Origin: DATKYK01 sp034430255
GTDB taxonomy: Bacteria > Chloroflexota > Dehalococcoidia > E44-bin15
Direction: 5' to 3'
Assembly: GCA_034430255.1 (NCBI GenBank)
Contig: DAOUEU010000050.1
Coordinates: 1-28,888 of the forward strand
DNA: 28,888 bases
Shown here: positions 15,255 through 21,834 of the stretch, piece after piece
How positions within the stretch are numbered: the stretch's first letter is position 1
Layout: every line of letters begins with the position of its first letter
Translations under genes and position numbers: made by a program
Notes under the pieces: generated by a model
The model's input: the letters and a program-made list of their open reading frames with translations, nothing else
Database searches by the model: none
What the model was told of the DNA's origin: nothing

Positions 15255-16391
15255 CTAGCTCTCAAGGACAAATACACATTGTCCCTGCCCACATGCACCC
15301 TCGATACCATGCGCCAATGCTACCTTCGCGCCCTCAACCTGTCTGGCACCGGCTTCACCCCTTAGCTGCAGCACAGCTTCGGCAATCCGCGCCAGCCCGG
15401 CAACCTGAACCGCATGCGCAGAGAGAACCCCTCCGGACGGGTTGATAGGCAAAGCGCCACCTAACTCGGTCACGGCTGAATCCACAACGTTGCCGGCTTC
15501 ACCCCTCCCACACAGGCCCAGCCCCTCCATCCACATTAGCTCCATATATGAGAAAGCATCGTAGACCTCGGCCAGGTCAATTTCATCTATAGGATTTGTA
15601 ACTCCAGCCATTTTATAAGCCCTTCCCGCAGCTGATACCAGTGCATCTACCTCAGCCAGATCGCGATCCCCCAGATGATATGCATCGGCACAATGACCAA
15701 TGCCCTTTATCCATATAGGCTTGCTGCACCTCTCCTCTGCCACCTTCTCCTCCGCCATTATGATCGCGCATGCCCCATCGGAGATGGGAGAGGCATCAAG
15801 GAGCTTTATCGGGTCCGCCAGCACCCTGGATTCAAGAACATCTTCGACGGTTATATCCAGCGGCAACTGTGCGTAAGGGTTGGCCTTCGCATTTCCGTGG
15901 TTCTTTACCGATACTTTGGCGCATTGCTCCTCAGTGACCCCGTATTTTGACATGTAACTTCTCATCTGGAGCGCCGACGAGCTTATGGCATCAACCCCCA
16001 GGACACGCTCGTAGACAGGATCGAACATGGCATTGCTAATTACCTGTGGGATACCCTCAGAGACCTTGCTCTGCGCCACCACCAGGGTCACCCGGTGGAG
16101 ACCGGAAAGTATTCGCATAGCCCCCATGAGTGCACCATAGGTGCCGTCTCCCTCTACATTGGTGGTTGGTACCCGGTGGGAACCGGTTGCCTCCGTAATC
16201 GCCATGCATGAGATGGTACGTCCATCCCAGAAATCGTTGCAGACAGTGATCGTATTATCTATATCTCCGATTGTAAGCCCGGCATCCTCCAGTGCCTCGC
16301 AGGTAACCTGGTAGGCCATCTCAGCATGGGATGCCGGGTTGTATCTCCTATACCTGGTCTGAGCAACTCCGATAATGCCCACTTTGTCCAC
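15255..16391 (-). CDS. SCP2-type thiolase-fold protein 2, nucleophilic Cys absent, His retained
   Basis: A 378-residue paralogue of the next gene. The frame extends to a TTG at 16412, but an AGGAGT ribosome binding site lies inside that extension, 6 bases before GTG at 16391, so the GTG is taken as the start. Motifs (from the GTG): V-G-I-I-G-V-A-Q-T-R, Y-M-S-K-Y-G-V-T-E-E, A-S-P-I-S-D-G-A-C-A-I-I, A-E-V-Y277-D-A-F-S-Y-M-E-L-M-W-M-E-G-L-G-L, and I-N-P-S-G-G-V-L-S-A-H326-A-V-Q-V-A-G. The nucleophile loop reads V-E-G-D-G-T-Y-G-A with no Cys. The His of the C-terminal loop is kept, although the surrounding G-H-P-x-G-A-T-G is changed. Its DUF35 partner is 40 bases upstream. Tyr at 277 and the missing Cys again fit the aldolase branch (Ltp2-like). 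Confidence 0.88.
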   Translation of the reverse strand: MDKVGIIGVAQTRYRRYNPASHAEMAYQVTCEALEDAGLTIGDIDNTITVCNDFWDGRTISCMAITEATGSHRVPTTNVEGDGTYGALMGAMRILSGLHRVTLVVAQSKVSEGIPQVISNAMFDPVYERVLGVDAISSSALQMRSYMSKYGVTEEQCAKVSVKNHGNAKANPYAQLPLDITVEDVLESRVLADPIKLLDASPISDGACAIIMAEEKVAEERCSKPIWIKGIGHCADAYHLGDRDLAEVDALVSAAGRAYKMAGVTNPIDEIDLAEVYDAFSYMELMWMEGLGLCGRGEAGNVVDSAVTELGGALPINPSGGVLSAHAVQVAGLARIAEAVLQLRGEAGARQVEGAKVALAHGIEGACGQGQCVFVLES

Positions 16392-16397
16392 GGTATC

Positions 16398-16403
16398 ACT
16401 CCT
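16398..16403 (-). promoter_or_regulatory. Ribosome binding site that fixes the start of thiolase-fold gene 2
   Basis: AGGAGT on the minus strand, 6 bases before the GTG at 16391. It lies within the longer TTG-initiated frame, so translation from the TTG would be unlikely. Confidence 0.75.
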
Positions 16404-16431
16404 AAAAAACAAGCTTAGGCACTAGCACCGC

Positions 16432-16908
16432 TCAAGTCTCAAGCGGCTTGAAATATTTGATGTCCAGGTAGTTGCCCTCCCGAACTTCACGAAAGACAGC
16501 CTTTACCCGCATACCAACCCTGATACTATCCATCTCAACCTCTCCCAGAAGATGCATTAGCCCGGTGCTCGCTCCGTCCAGCTTTACTATACCCATGGCA
16601 TATGGGGGCTCTTGTGGCTGGATGCCCGGTACGGCATATCTTATAACGGTGTAGGTCAATAAGGTACCGACATCCCCGACCTCAACCCATTCGTCTATAG
16701 CGCAAAAACACCGCGGGCAGGTCTCCCTGGGTGGCAAATACACCCGCTCACATCGGGGACATCTGGTTCCCCATATCTTACAGTTGTCCCTTATCTCCCG
16801 GTAAAACCTGCTCCCGACCCTTCCGGCATGCCAGGTATAGGGGAGCTTTATGCGGCTGGGATACATTAAAGTACCGCTGTCGCCCAGCTCCTCGCTTCTT
16901 ACCGCCAT
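16432..16908 (-). CDS. DUF35 Zn-ribbon/OB-fold protein, partner of thiolase-fold protein 2
   Basis: A 158-residue DUF35 protein. An ATG at 16950 is in frame, but the ATG at 16908 has AAGGAG 6 bases upstream (16915-16920) and is preferred. It carries L-P-Y-T-W-H-A-G near residue 22-29, zinc ribbon C50-P-R-C53 ... C64-P-R-C67 with V-Y-L-P-P-R-E-T between, and an OB-fold ending D-I-K-Y-F-K-P-L. It is paralogous to the protein at 13541-14029, with the same P-Y-x-x-H-A-G entry and ribbon spacing, so each of the two thiolase-fold proteins has its own adjacent DUF35. A MaoC hydratase lies upstream and thiolase-fold gene 2 lies 40 bases downstream. Confidence 0.9.
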   Translation of the reverse strand: MAVRSEELGDSGTLMYPSRIKLPYTWHAGRVGSRFYREIRDNCKIWGTRCPRCERVYLPPRETCPRCFCAIDEWVEVGDVGTLLTYTVIRYAVPGIQPQEPPYAMGIVKLDGASTGLMHLLGEVEMDSIRVGMRVKAVFREVREGNYLDIKYFKPLET

Positions 16909-17024
16909 CCTTTGCTCCTTGCTGTTCCGGATTCCCGCACTCTCCGCCACCCTAGATTTGGTAGTTTCCGGAAGGCTGAATGTACCACAATCCTTTCAGC
17001 CACTCTATTTCACAGAACTCGACC

Positions 17025-17456
17025 TCAGCTAGGTTTCCTGGCAATAAATACCTTCATGGTGGATATCGCCACGTCCTCCCCCCGCTGGTTCTTAACCGAC
17101 TGCTTCAGATTGACGACGCCACCCAGATCACCCTTATCCTGCTTGTCAATTACCTCCAGTTCAACGTGAATGGTATCGCCGATCTTGGTAGGTGCGGTAA
17201 ACCGCACCTTGTCCATACCGTAGAACGCAATAATTGCCATCTCGTAAAGTGGCATAAGCCCGGTCGCCACGGAGAGCACCAGCATGCCATGGGCTATCCT
17301 CTCGCCGAAAGGGCCCTTCTTGGCATATTCCACGTCAGTGTGAAGTGGATACCAGTCCCCGCTGAAAGCGGCGAAGTTGACAATGTCGGCTTCGGTGATT
17401 GTTCTCGCCCTGGTTACCTCCACATCACCGACCTGAATCTCTTCAAAATACTTCAT
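17025..17456 (-). CDS. MaoC-like (R)-specific enoyl-CoA hydratase family protein
   Basis: A 143-residue hotdog-fold hydratase. The catalytic signature is F-S-G-D34-W-Y-P-L-H39-T-D, matching the hydratase-2 motif in its Asp and His, though the usual Asn before Pro is Tyr. Downstream, E-R-I-A-H-G-M-L-V-L-S is the normal second family motif. It adds water to a trans-2-enoyl-CoA to give the (R)-3-hydroxyacyl-CoA, a substrate that an aldolase-type thiolase homologue could cleave. It is the promoter-proximal gene of the five-gene minus-strand set. GGGAG lies a few bases before the ATG. In steroid side-chain degradation a MaoC-domain hydratase works directly with DUF35 and Ltp2, a close parallel to this order. 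Confidence 0.9.
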   Translation of the reverse strand: MKYFEEIQVGDVEVTRARTITEADIVNFAAFSGDWYPLHTDVEYAKKGPFGERIAHGMLVLSVATGLMPLYEMAIIAFYGMDKVRFTAPTKIGDTIHVELEVIDKQDKGDLGGVVNLKQSVKNQRGEDVAISTMKVFIARKPS

Positions 17457-17481
17457 ATCGACTCCCGCTGCCAGTAAGCTT

Positions 17482-17559
17482 GGAATAAAACCTAGCGTTT
17501 ATTATTCCACTATTATCCTAAAAGTCGCGCATCTCCAGCAAGACGATGGAATAAATTCC
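17482..17559. repeat. Three GGAATAA boxes around the MaoC-operon promoter (candidate operators)
   Basis: GGAATAA at 17482-17488 and its exact inverse TTATTCC at 17502-17508 form a dyad with 13 bases between. A third GGAATAA lies within the palindrome GGAAT-AA-ATTCC at 17548-17559. The dyad overlaps the expected transcription start and the third box lies just upstream of the -35 box, a layout expected for repressor binding. No regulator gene is adjacent. Confidence 0.45.
17512..17541 (-). promoter_or_regulatory. Candidate promoter of the MaoC-DUF35-thiolase operon
   Basis: On the minus strand TTGCTG (rc of 17536-17541) and GATAAT (rc of 17512-17517) are 18 bases apart, about 55 bases upstream of the MaoC ATG. 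The -10 box has five of six consensus bases, the -35 box three of six. Confidence 0.4.
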
Positions 17560-17567
17560 TTGACGAA

Positions 17568-17963
17568 TTAAATGAATTCTTCTATCGGTATAATATTCCT
17601 TAAAACACCATACGCCAGCACCAGGAACAGTGCAGTATATCCAAAAACCTGCTCTATCCTTTCCGGCACTCGCAGCGTGATACGCCGCCCCGTAGTTAGA
17701 TAGACAATATCTGAGAGAAGGACTGCCATGAAGAAGAAGTATAGTGCTGGCGAGAATACATTGTAGTTTATCGCGGCAGAGAAATCACCGTGGGAGATGG
17801 CATAAAAGCCTCTGGTCATCCCGCAGCCTGGGCACTCCAGTCCGGTCAGGTGGTGAAACAGGCAAAGGCTAACCCCTTCCCCATGCCAGAACCAGGCTGC
17901 GATAAATACTGCACCCAGGACGACGATGCGTAGTAACCGTGTCTTATTTGCGCGCTGTAACAA
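17568..17963 (-). CDS. DUF2752 family small membrane protein
   Basis: A 131-residue protein with the DUF2752 signature: C-L-F-H-H-L-T-G-L-E-C44-P-G-C47-G-M-T-R-G-F, then a G-D-F-S-A-A-I-N-Y-N segment. Hydrophobic stretches at about 12-26, 70-90 and 108-124 are likely membrane segments. The family function is unknown; the conserved Cys pair suggests redox or metal binding. The frame begins at TTG (17963), which overlaps the end of the preceding gene by 20 bases; there is no strong ribosome binding site, so the exact start is uncertain. It is probably translationally coupled to the DUF4234 gene, and such pairs occur together in other bacteria. Confidence 0.8.
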   Translation of the reverse strand: MLQRANKTRLLRIVVLGAVFIAAWFWHGEGVSLCLFHHLTGLECPGCGMTRGFYAISHGDFSAAINYNVFSPALYFFFMAVLLSDIVYLTTGRRITLRVPERIEQVFGYTALFLVLAYGVLRNIIPIEEFI

Positions 17964-18309
17964 TCTTGTTCAGTTCATTCTGCATTAACGCAAGGCTGAC
18001 TATGCCCAAGCCAAATATACCCACCAGAATCGATACAACAGAGATGTCATTTGCCTCTATCCCTTTTTTCTCCTGAATCTCCACTATATATTTGGGATAC
18101 TGGTAATAACAATACCATAGATATATACCACAGGTTATTAACCCCAGGAGATAGTCAGTAACTCCATTTGGCTTCGTTCCACCCCTGAGCCTTCTTATAT
18201 CACCAGCGAGGACAATAAACCAGTAGATGGAAAAGAGGCCGCATGTGAGCACTGATAATACAATGTATAGAGGCAAACTCCTCTCACTCACCTTTGCCTG
18301 TTTAGCCAT
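17944..18309 (-). CDS. DUF4234 family small membrane protein
   Basis: A 121-residue protein with two or three hydrophobic segments. The first, I-V-L-S-V-L-T-C-G-L-F-S-I-Y-W-F, followed by D-I-R-R-L, and the second, G-L-I-T-C-G-I-Y-L-W-Y, are the repeated T-C-G-[IL]-[FY] pattern of DUF4234. Function unknown. AGGAG before the ATG gives a clear start. A well-formed promoter lies about 220 bases upstream, leaving an unusually long leader. It overlaps the DUF2752 gene by 20 bases. Confidence 0.82.
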   Translation of the reverse strand: MAKQAKVSERSLPLYIVLSVLTCGLFSIYWFIVLAGDIRRLRGGTKPNGVTDYLLGLITCGIYLWYCYYQYPKYIVEIQEKKGIEANDISVVSILVGIFGLGIVSLALMQNELNKIVTARK

Positions 18310-18532
18310 TTTTCTCCTTTCATAAGCCCAAATCTGCTAAAGCACCCCAGGATGTTTCTTTTAAGCTATGTCCTCCCCATTCACTTTGAATCATGGTATC
18401 ATCACTCAACTTATGTCATTTATTATTACCAAACCTCCTCTGCTATTTTATCCCTTTATGATTCGGTAATAAACGGGGTTTTCCATCTTAATTGCAGTGG
18501 CGTAAACCTCATCCCTTCGCTATTTGACCCAA

Positions 18533-18561
18533 ATAGTATGCCCATCCTCACCGATTGTCAA
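18533..18561 (-). promoter_or_regulatory. Promoter reading towards the DUF4234/DUF2752 genes
   Basis: A perfect TTGACA (rc of 18556-18561) and TACTAT (rc of 18533-18538) are separated by exactly 17 bases. The predicted transcript has a leader of a little over 200 bases before the ATG at 18309. Confidence 0.6.
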
Positions 18562-18776
18562 GCATGTGCAAGCTCTTTGCCTGTGATCTGCCTATGCACC
18601 TGAGAGGATTATCCTCAGCACCCCAAGAGACATCTGGTAGCCCCAAACGAAAACCCTCTTGTGGAATTAGCTGATACCTTCTTTGGCTTTCCTGTCCACC
18701 CTGGTTTCTGCATTGCTTCTGGCGTCCGTGTATATCGCCCTTGTTCCTGGATTGATACTCCGTACACTAAATACCC

Positions 18777-18805
18777 TTTTCATTTGGAGAGTAGTGTGCT
18801 ACAAT
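18777..18805 (+). promoter_or_regulatory. clpC promoter with extended -10
   Basis: TGC-TACAAT at 18797-18805 is a full extended -10 element, with a partial -35 TTTTCA at 18777-18782 and a 17-base spacer. It lies 36 bases before the clpC ATG. Confidence 0.6.
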
Positions 18806-18806
18806 A

Positions 18807-18830
18807 AAATAACTTAGTAAATAGTTATTT
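18807..18830. promoter_or_regulatory. Perfect inverted repeat at the clpC transcription start
   Basis: AAATAACT (18807-18814) and AGTTATTT (18823-18830) are exact 8-bp inverted arms around 8 bases. The repeat starts immediately after the -10 box and ends before the ribosome binding site GGAGAGGGAG. It matches neither the CIRCE (HrcA) nor the CtsR operator as I know them. It could be a repressor site or an mRNA hairpin. Confidence 0.5.
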
Positions 18831-18841
18831 CGGAGAGGGAG

Positions 18842-21304
18842 ATGCCCAGTAGATTTGAGAAGTTTACCGAGAGAGCTCGCAAGGTTCTCAGCCTGTCCCA
18901 GGAGGAAGCTCAGAGCTTCAACCATGACTATATCGGAACCGAGCATATACTGCTGGGTCTGGTTCGTGAGGGAGAGGGCGTCGCCGCCAAGGTGCTTACT
19001 AGCCTCGGTGTGGACCTGGATAAGGTGCGCAGCGCTGTAGAGTATATCATTGGGCGAGGTGAAAAAGGCGTTACCGGCGAGATCGGGCTTACTCCCAGGG
19101 CAAAGCGGGTTATCGAACTCGCCGTGGATGAGGCACGGCGGCTTAACCACAATTACATCGGTACCGAGCACCTCCTTCTCGGGCTACTACGCGAGGAGGA
19201 AGGGGTAGCCTCTGGTGTGCTGGAAAGCATGGGAATCAGCCTGGACAAGGTGCGTGCCGAGACGGTGCGCATACTGAGTCAGAGCATGTCTCAATCTCAT
19301 ACAGGCATCCGTACGGCCTCTAAGACCCCCACTCTGGACCAAATTAGCGTTGACTTGACCGATGCGGCTCGCAAGGGAAAGCTGGACCCTATAATTGGAC
19401 GCAAAAAGGAGATCGAGCGAGTCATTCAGGTACTCAGCCGGCGCACCAAGAACAATCCCTGTCTCATTGGCGAGCCTGGAGTTGGCAAGACAGCCATTGT
19501 AGAAGGACTGGCCCACCATATTGCCGCAGGAGACGTCCCTAAAAACCTGCGGGATCGGCGGCTCCTTACGCTGGATGTTGGGGCGCTGGTTGCGGGGACC
19601 AAGTATCGGGGCGAGTTTGAGGAACGGTTAAAGAAGGTCATCGATGAGGTAAAGACGTCGGGCAACTGCAGCCTCTTCATTGATGAAATACATACCATTG
19701 TAGGGGCTGGAGCTGCGGAGGGCGCTGTTGACGCCTCCAGCATTCTAAAGCCGCCACTGGCACGTGGGGAGCTGCAATGCATCGGGGCAACTACCGCGGA
19801 TGATTATCGAAAGCACCTGGAGAAAGACGCAGCTCTGGAACGCAGGTTCCAACCTATCACAGTTGAAGAGCCTACAGTTGAGGAAACCGTGGATATCCTG
19901 AAGGGCATTAAGAGCCGATATGAAGAGCATCATCAACTTACTATAAGCGACGAGGCCCTCGATACCGCAGCGGCACTGGCGGCAAGGTATATACCCGACC
20001 GCTTCCTCCCCGATAAGGCTATCGACCTGATCGATGAGGCGTCTTCCCGGTTGCGGATCAGGCATCTCTACTCCTCTCCTAGCTTAAGTGAGGCGTTACA
20101 GAACCTGGAGACACTGCGGCAGGATAAGGAGTCAGCTATAGCTTCCCAGCAATATGAGCGCGCCGGAGAGCTACGTAATCGCGAGCTCGAGCTTGAAAAG
20201 GTAGTGAAAATACATGAGGATGAGCAGCAGAAGGAACAAGAGGCGGAGCTGCCCGTGGTCACAGCTGAGGAGGTTGCAGAGGTGGTGAGTATGTGGACCG
20301 GGATCCCGGTTACCCGTTTGGCTCATGATGAGACCACACGACTGCTTAAGATGGAGGAGGCGCTACACCAGCGCATCGTTGGCCAGGATGAAGCGATTAA
20401 CGCTATAGCTAAAGCGGTGAGACGGGCCCGGGCCGGACTAAAGGACCCCAGGCACCCCATCGGCAGCTTCATCTTTCTCGGTCCTACAGGAGTTGGCAAG
20501 ACGGAACTGGTACGGGTGCTCGCGGAATTCATGTTCGGGAGCAGAGATGCCCTTGTCAGGCTGGACATGTCGGAGTTTATGGAGAAGCATGCGGTATCCC
20601 GCCTGGTTGGGGCCCCACCGGGTTATGTCGGTTACGATGAAGGGGGTCAACTCACCGAGGCAGTGAGACGAAAGAGCTACTCAGCGGTCCTTCTGGATGA
20701 GATTGAGAAGGCGCACCCCGATGTTTTCAATATACTTCTCCAGATCTTCGATGATGGCCACCTCACCGATGCCAGGGGAAGACGGGTCGATTTTCGCAAT
20801 ACCATTATCGTTATGACCAGCAATATAGGCGCCGAGCTGATAAAAAGAGATACTACGCTGGGCTTTGCCATCAAGACCGATGAGGCGAAATCCCAAGAGC
20901 AGGCCTATGAGCGGATGAAGGGCAAGGTGCTCGATGAGATGAAGCGGTTCTTCAGGCCAGAGTTCCTCAACCGCATCGATGGTACTGTGGTGTTCCATGC
21001 CCTCAGCAAAGAGCATATCAGGCAGATCGTCGACCTAATGCTTCGCGAGGTCTGGCAGGAGCTTGAGGAGAAGGCTGTCAAGCTAGAGGTTTCCGACGCC
21101 GCGAAAGCCCTGCTCGGCGAGAAGGGCTATGACCCCGTATTCGGTGCGCGCCCCTTGCGCCGTGTAATTCAGGACTTAGTAGAGGACCCGCTTTCGGATG
21201 CCTTACTTCGCGGGGATTTCGGTTCCGGAGATACGGTGCTTTTAGACTGCGAGGATGATAAAATCGTGATTCGAACCCTTGAGGCGGCAAAGTCCTCTCC
21301 ATAG
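18842..21304 (+). CDS. clpC: ATP-dependent Clp protease ATP-binding subunit ClpC
   Basis: An 820-residue Hsp100 unfoldase that feeds proteins to ClpP. Two N-terminal Clp repeats (about 5-75 and 80-148, with N-H-D-Y-I-G-T-E-H and N-H-N-Y-I-G-T-E-H) bind adaptors. AAA domain 1 has Walker A G-E-P-G-V-G-K-T (210-217) and L-F-I-D-E-I-H; the middle UVR-type segment lies near 425-455; AAA domain 2 has G-P-T-G-V-G-K-T (about 547-554) and V-L-L-D-E-I-E-K-A-H. L-G-F near 671 is the loop that docks on ClpP. Length and UVR segment identify ClpC rather than ClpA or ClpB. It has a strong promoter with a palindromic element and a purine-rich ribosome binding site. No mcsA, mcsB or ctsR gene is upstream, unlike the Firmicutes operon. 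Confidence 0.97.
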   Translation: MPSRFEKFTERARKVLSLSQEEAQSFNHDYIGTEHILLGLVREGEGVAAKVLTSLGVDLDKVRSAVEYIIGRGEKGVTGEIGLTPRAKRVIELAVDEARRLNHNYIGTEHLLLGLLREEEGVASGVLESMGISLDKVRAETVRILSQSMSQSHTGIRTASKTPTLDQISVDLTDAARKGKLDPIIGRKKEIERVIQVLSRRTKNNPCLIGEPGVGKTAIVEGLAHHIAAGDVPKNLRDRRLLTLDVGALVAGTKYRGEFEERLKKVIDEVKTSGNCSLFIDEIHTIVGAGAAEGAVDASSILKPPLARGELQCIGATTADDYRKHLEKDAALERRFQPITVEEPTVEETVDILKGIKSRYEEHHQLTISDEALDTAAALAARYIPDRFLPDKAIDLIDEASSRLRIRHLYSSPSLSEALQNLETLRQDKESAIASQQYERAGELRNRELELEKVVKIHEDEQQKEQEAELPVVTAEEVAEVVSMWTGIPVTRLAHDETTRLLKMEEALHQRIVGQDEAINAIAKAVRRARAGLKDPRHPIGSFIFLGPTGVGKTELVRVLAEFMFGSRDALVRLDMSEFMEKHAVSRLVGAPPGYVGYDEGGQLTEAVRRKSYSAVLLDEIEKAHPDVFNILLQIFDDGHLTDARGRRVDFRNTIIVMTSNIGAELIKRDTTLGFAIKTDEAKSQEQAYERMKGKVLDEMKRFFRPEFLNRIDGTVVFHALSKEHIRQIVDLMLREVWQELEEKAVKLEVSDAAKALLGEKGYDPVFGARPLRRVIQDLVEDPLSDALLRGDFGSGDTVLLDCEDDKIVIRTLEAAKSSP

Positions 21305-21345
21305 TAATGGAAAGGCAGGGGTAATATCTATTTAAAGGAGTCGAA

Positions 21346-21750
21346 ATGGCAAAGATAAGCAGTGAAGTGAAAGAGGTCACCCAGAAAGCAAAAGGCTGGG
21401 CATTAGCTACGGCCAGCAAGGACGGAACACCTCACATTATCCCCGTAGGTTTCGCCAAGGTTCTCTCCGATAGTGAAATCCTGGTCATGGATTGCTTTAT
21501 GACGAAAACCACGAAAAACATAGAGGCCAACCCAAAGGTCGCAATTTCAGCCTGGGATTACGATGCCTTGAAGGGTTATCGATTTGAAGGCGTGCCCACA
21601 ATCCATAAATCAGGACCTATCTTTGATAACGGAGCCAAATGGGTAAAGGAAGTTATGCCACAACTTAGCGCAAGAGCTGCCATTGTTGTGAAGGTCGAAA
21701 AAGTATATAATACTTCACCAGGTCCTGATGCAGGGAAAGAGATAAGCTGA
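21346..21750 (+). CDS. Pyridoxamine 5'-phosphate oxidase-like split-barrel flavoprotein
   Basis: A 134-residue single-domain FMN-binding split barrel. The opening helix and strand (about residues 5-25) followed by G-T-P-H-I-I-P-V-G-F is the usual entry of this family, with K-T-T-K-N-I-E-A-N-P-K-V-A-I-S-A as the flavin-contacting helix and strand. It is far shorter than PdxH, so a general FMN or F420-type reductase or heme/flavin-binding role is more likely than vitamin B6 synthesis. AAGGAG lies 7 bases before the ATG. It follows clpC by 41 bases with no terminator between, and a strong hairpin terminator follows, so clpC and this gene probably form a two-gene transcript. Confidence 0.85.
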   Translation: MAKISSEVKEVTQKAKGWALATASKDGTPHIIPVGFAKVLSDSEILVMDCFMTKTTKNIEANPKVAISAWDYDALKGYRFEGVPTIHKSGPIFDNGAKWVKEVMPQLSARAAIVVKVEKVYNTSPGPDAGKEIS

Positions 21751-21788
21751 ATTTACGCTATTTCGTAATTGCCTAGATTTTACCAGAT

Positions 21789-21823
21789 AGGGGGGAAATT
21801 TCTGATTCCCCCCTCTACTTTTT
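21789..21823 (+). terminator. Rho-independent terminator after the clpC transcript
   Basis: A perfect 9-bp stem AGGGGGGAA (21789-21797) / TTCCCCCCT (21806-21814), 8-base loop, then CTACTTTTT. It lies 38 bases after the PNPOx-like gene and ends 11 bases before the chosen radA start. Confidence 0.8.
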
Positions 21824-21834
21824 GTGTTGGCGTA

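Larger units (their letters stand above)
18310..18841. other. 532-base intergenic region between the DUF4234 gene and clpC
   Basis: The left half is AT-rich and contains a minus-strand promoter and the long DUF4234 leader. The right half ends in the clpC promoter and a palindrome. Short frames are present (83 codons at 18352 plus strand; 18 codons on the minus strand in the leader) but none has homology or a convincing ribosome binding site. No RNA gene was recognised. Confidence 0.55.

Noticed and set aside
18352..18603. 83-codon plus-strand frame before clpC
   Set aside because: AT-rich intergenic sequence, no ribosome binding site, low-complexity composition, and a good minus-strand promoter overlaps it.
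21769..21834. Upstream TTG-started extension of radA
   Set aside because: The extension would translate through a terminator hairpin and adds residues absent from the family; the ATG at 21835 gives the normal N terminus.
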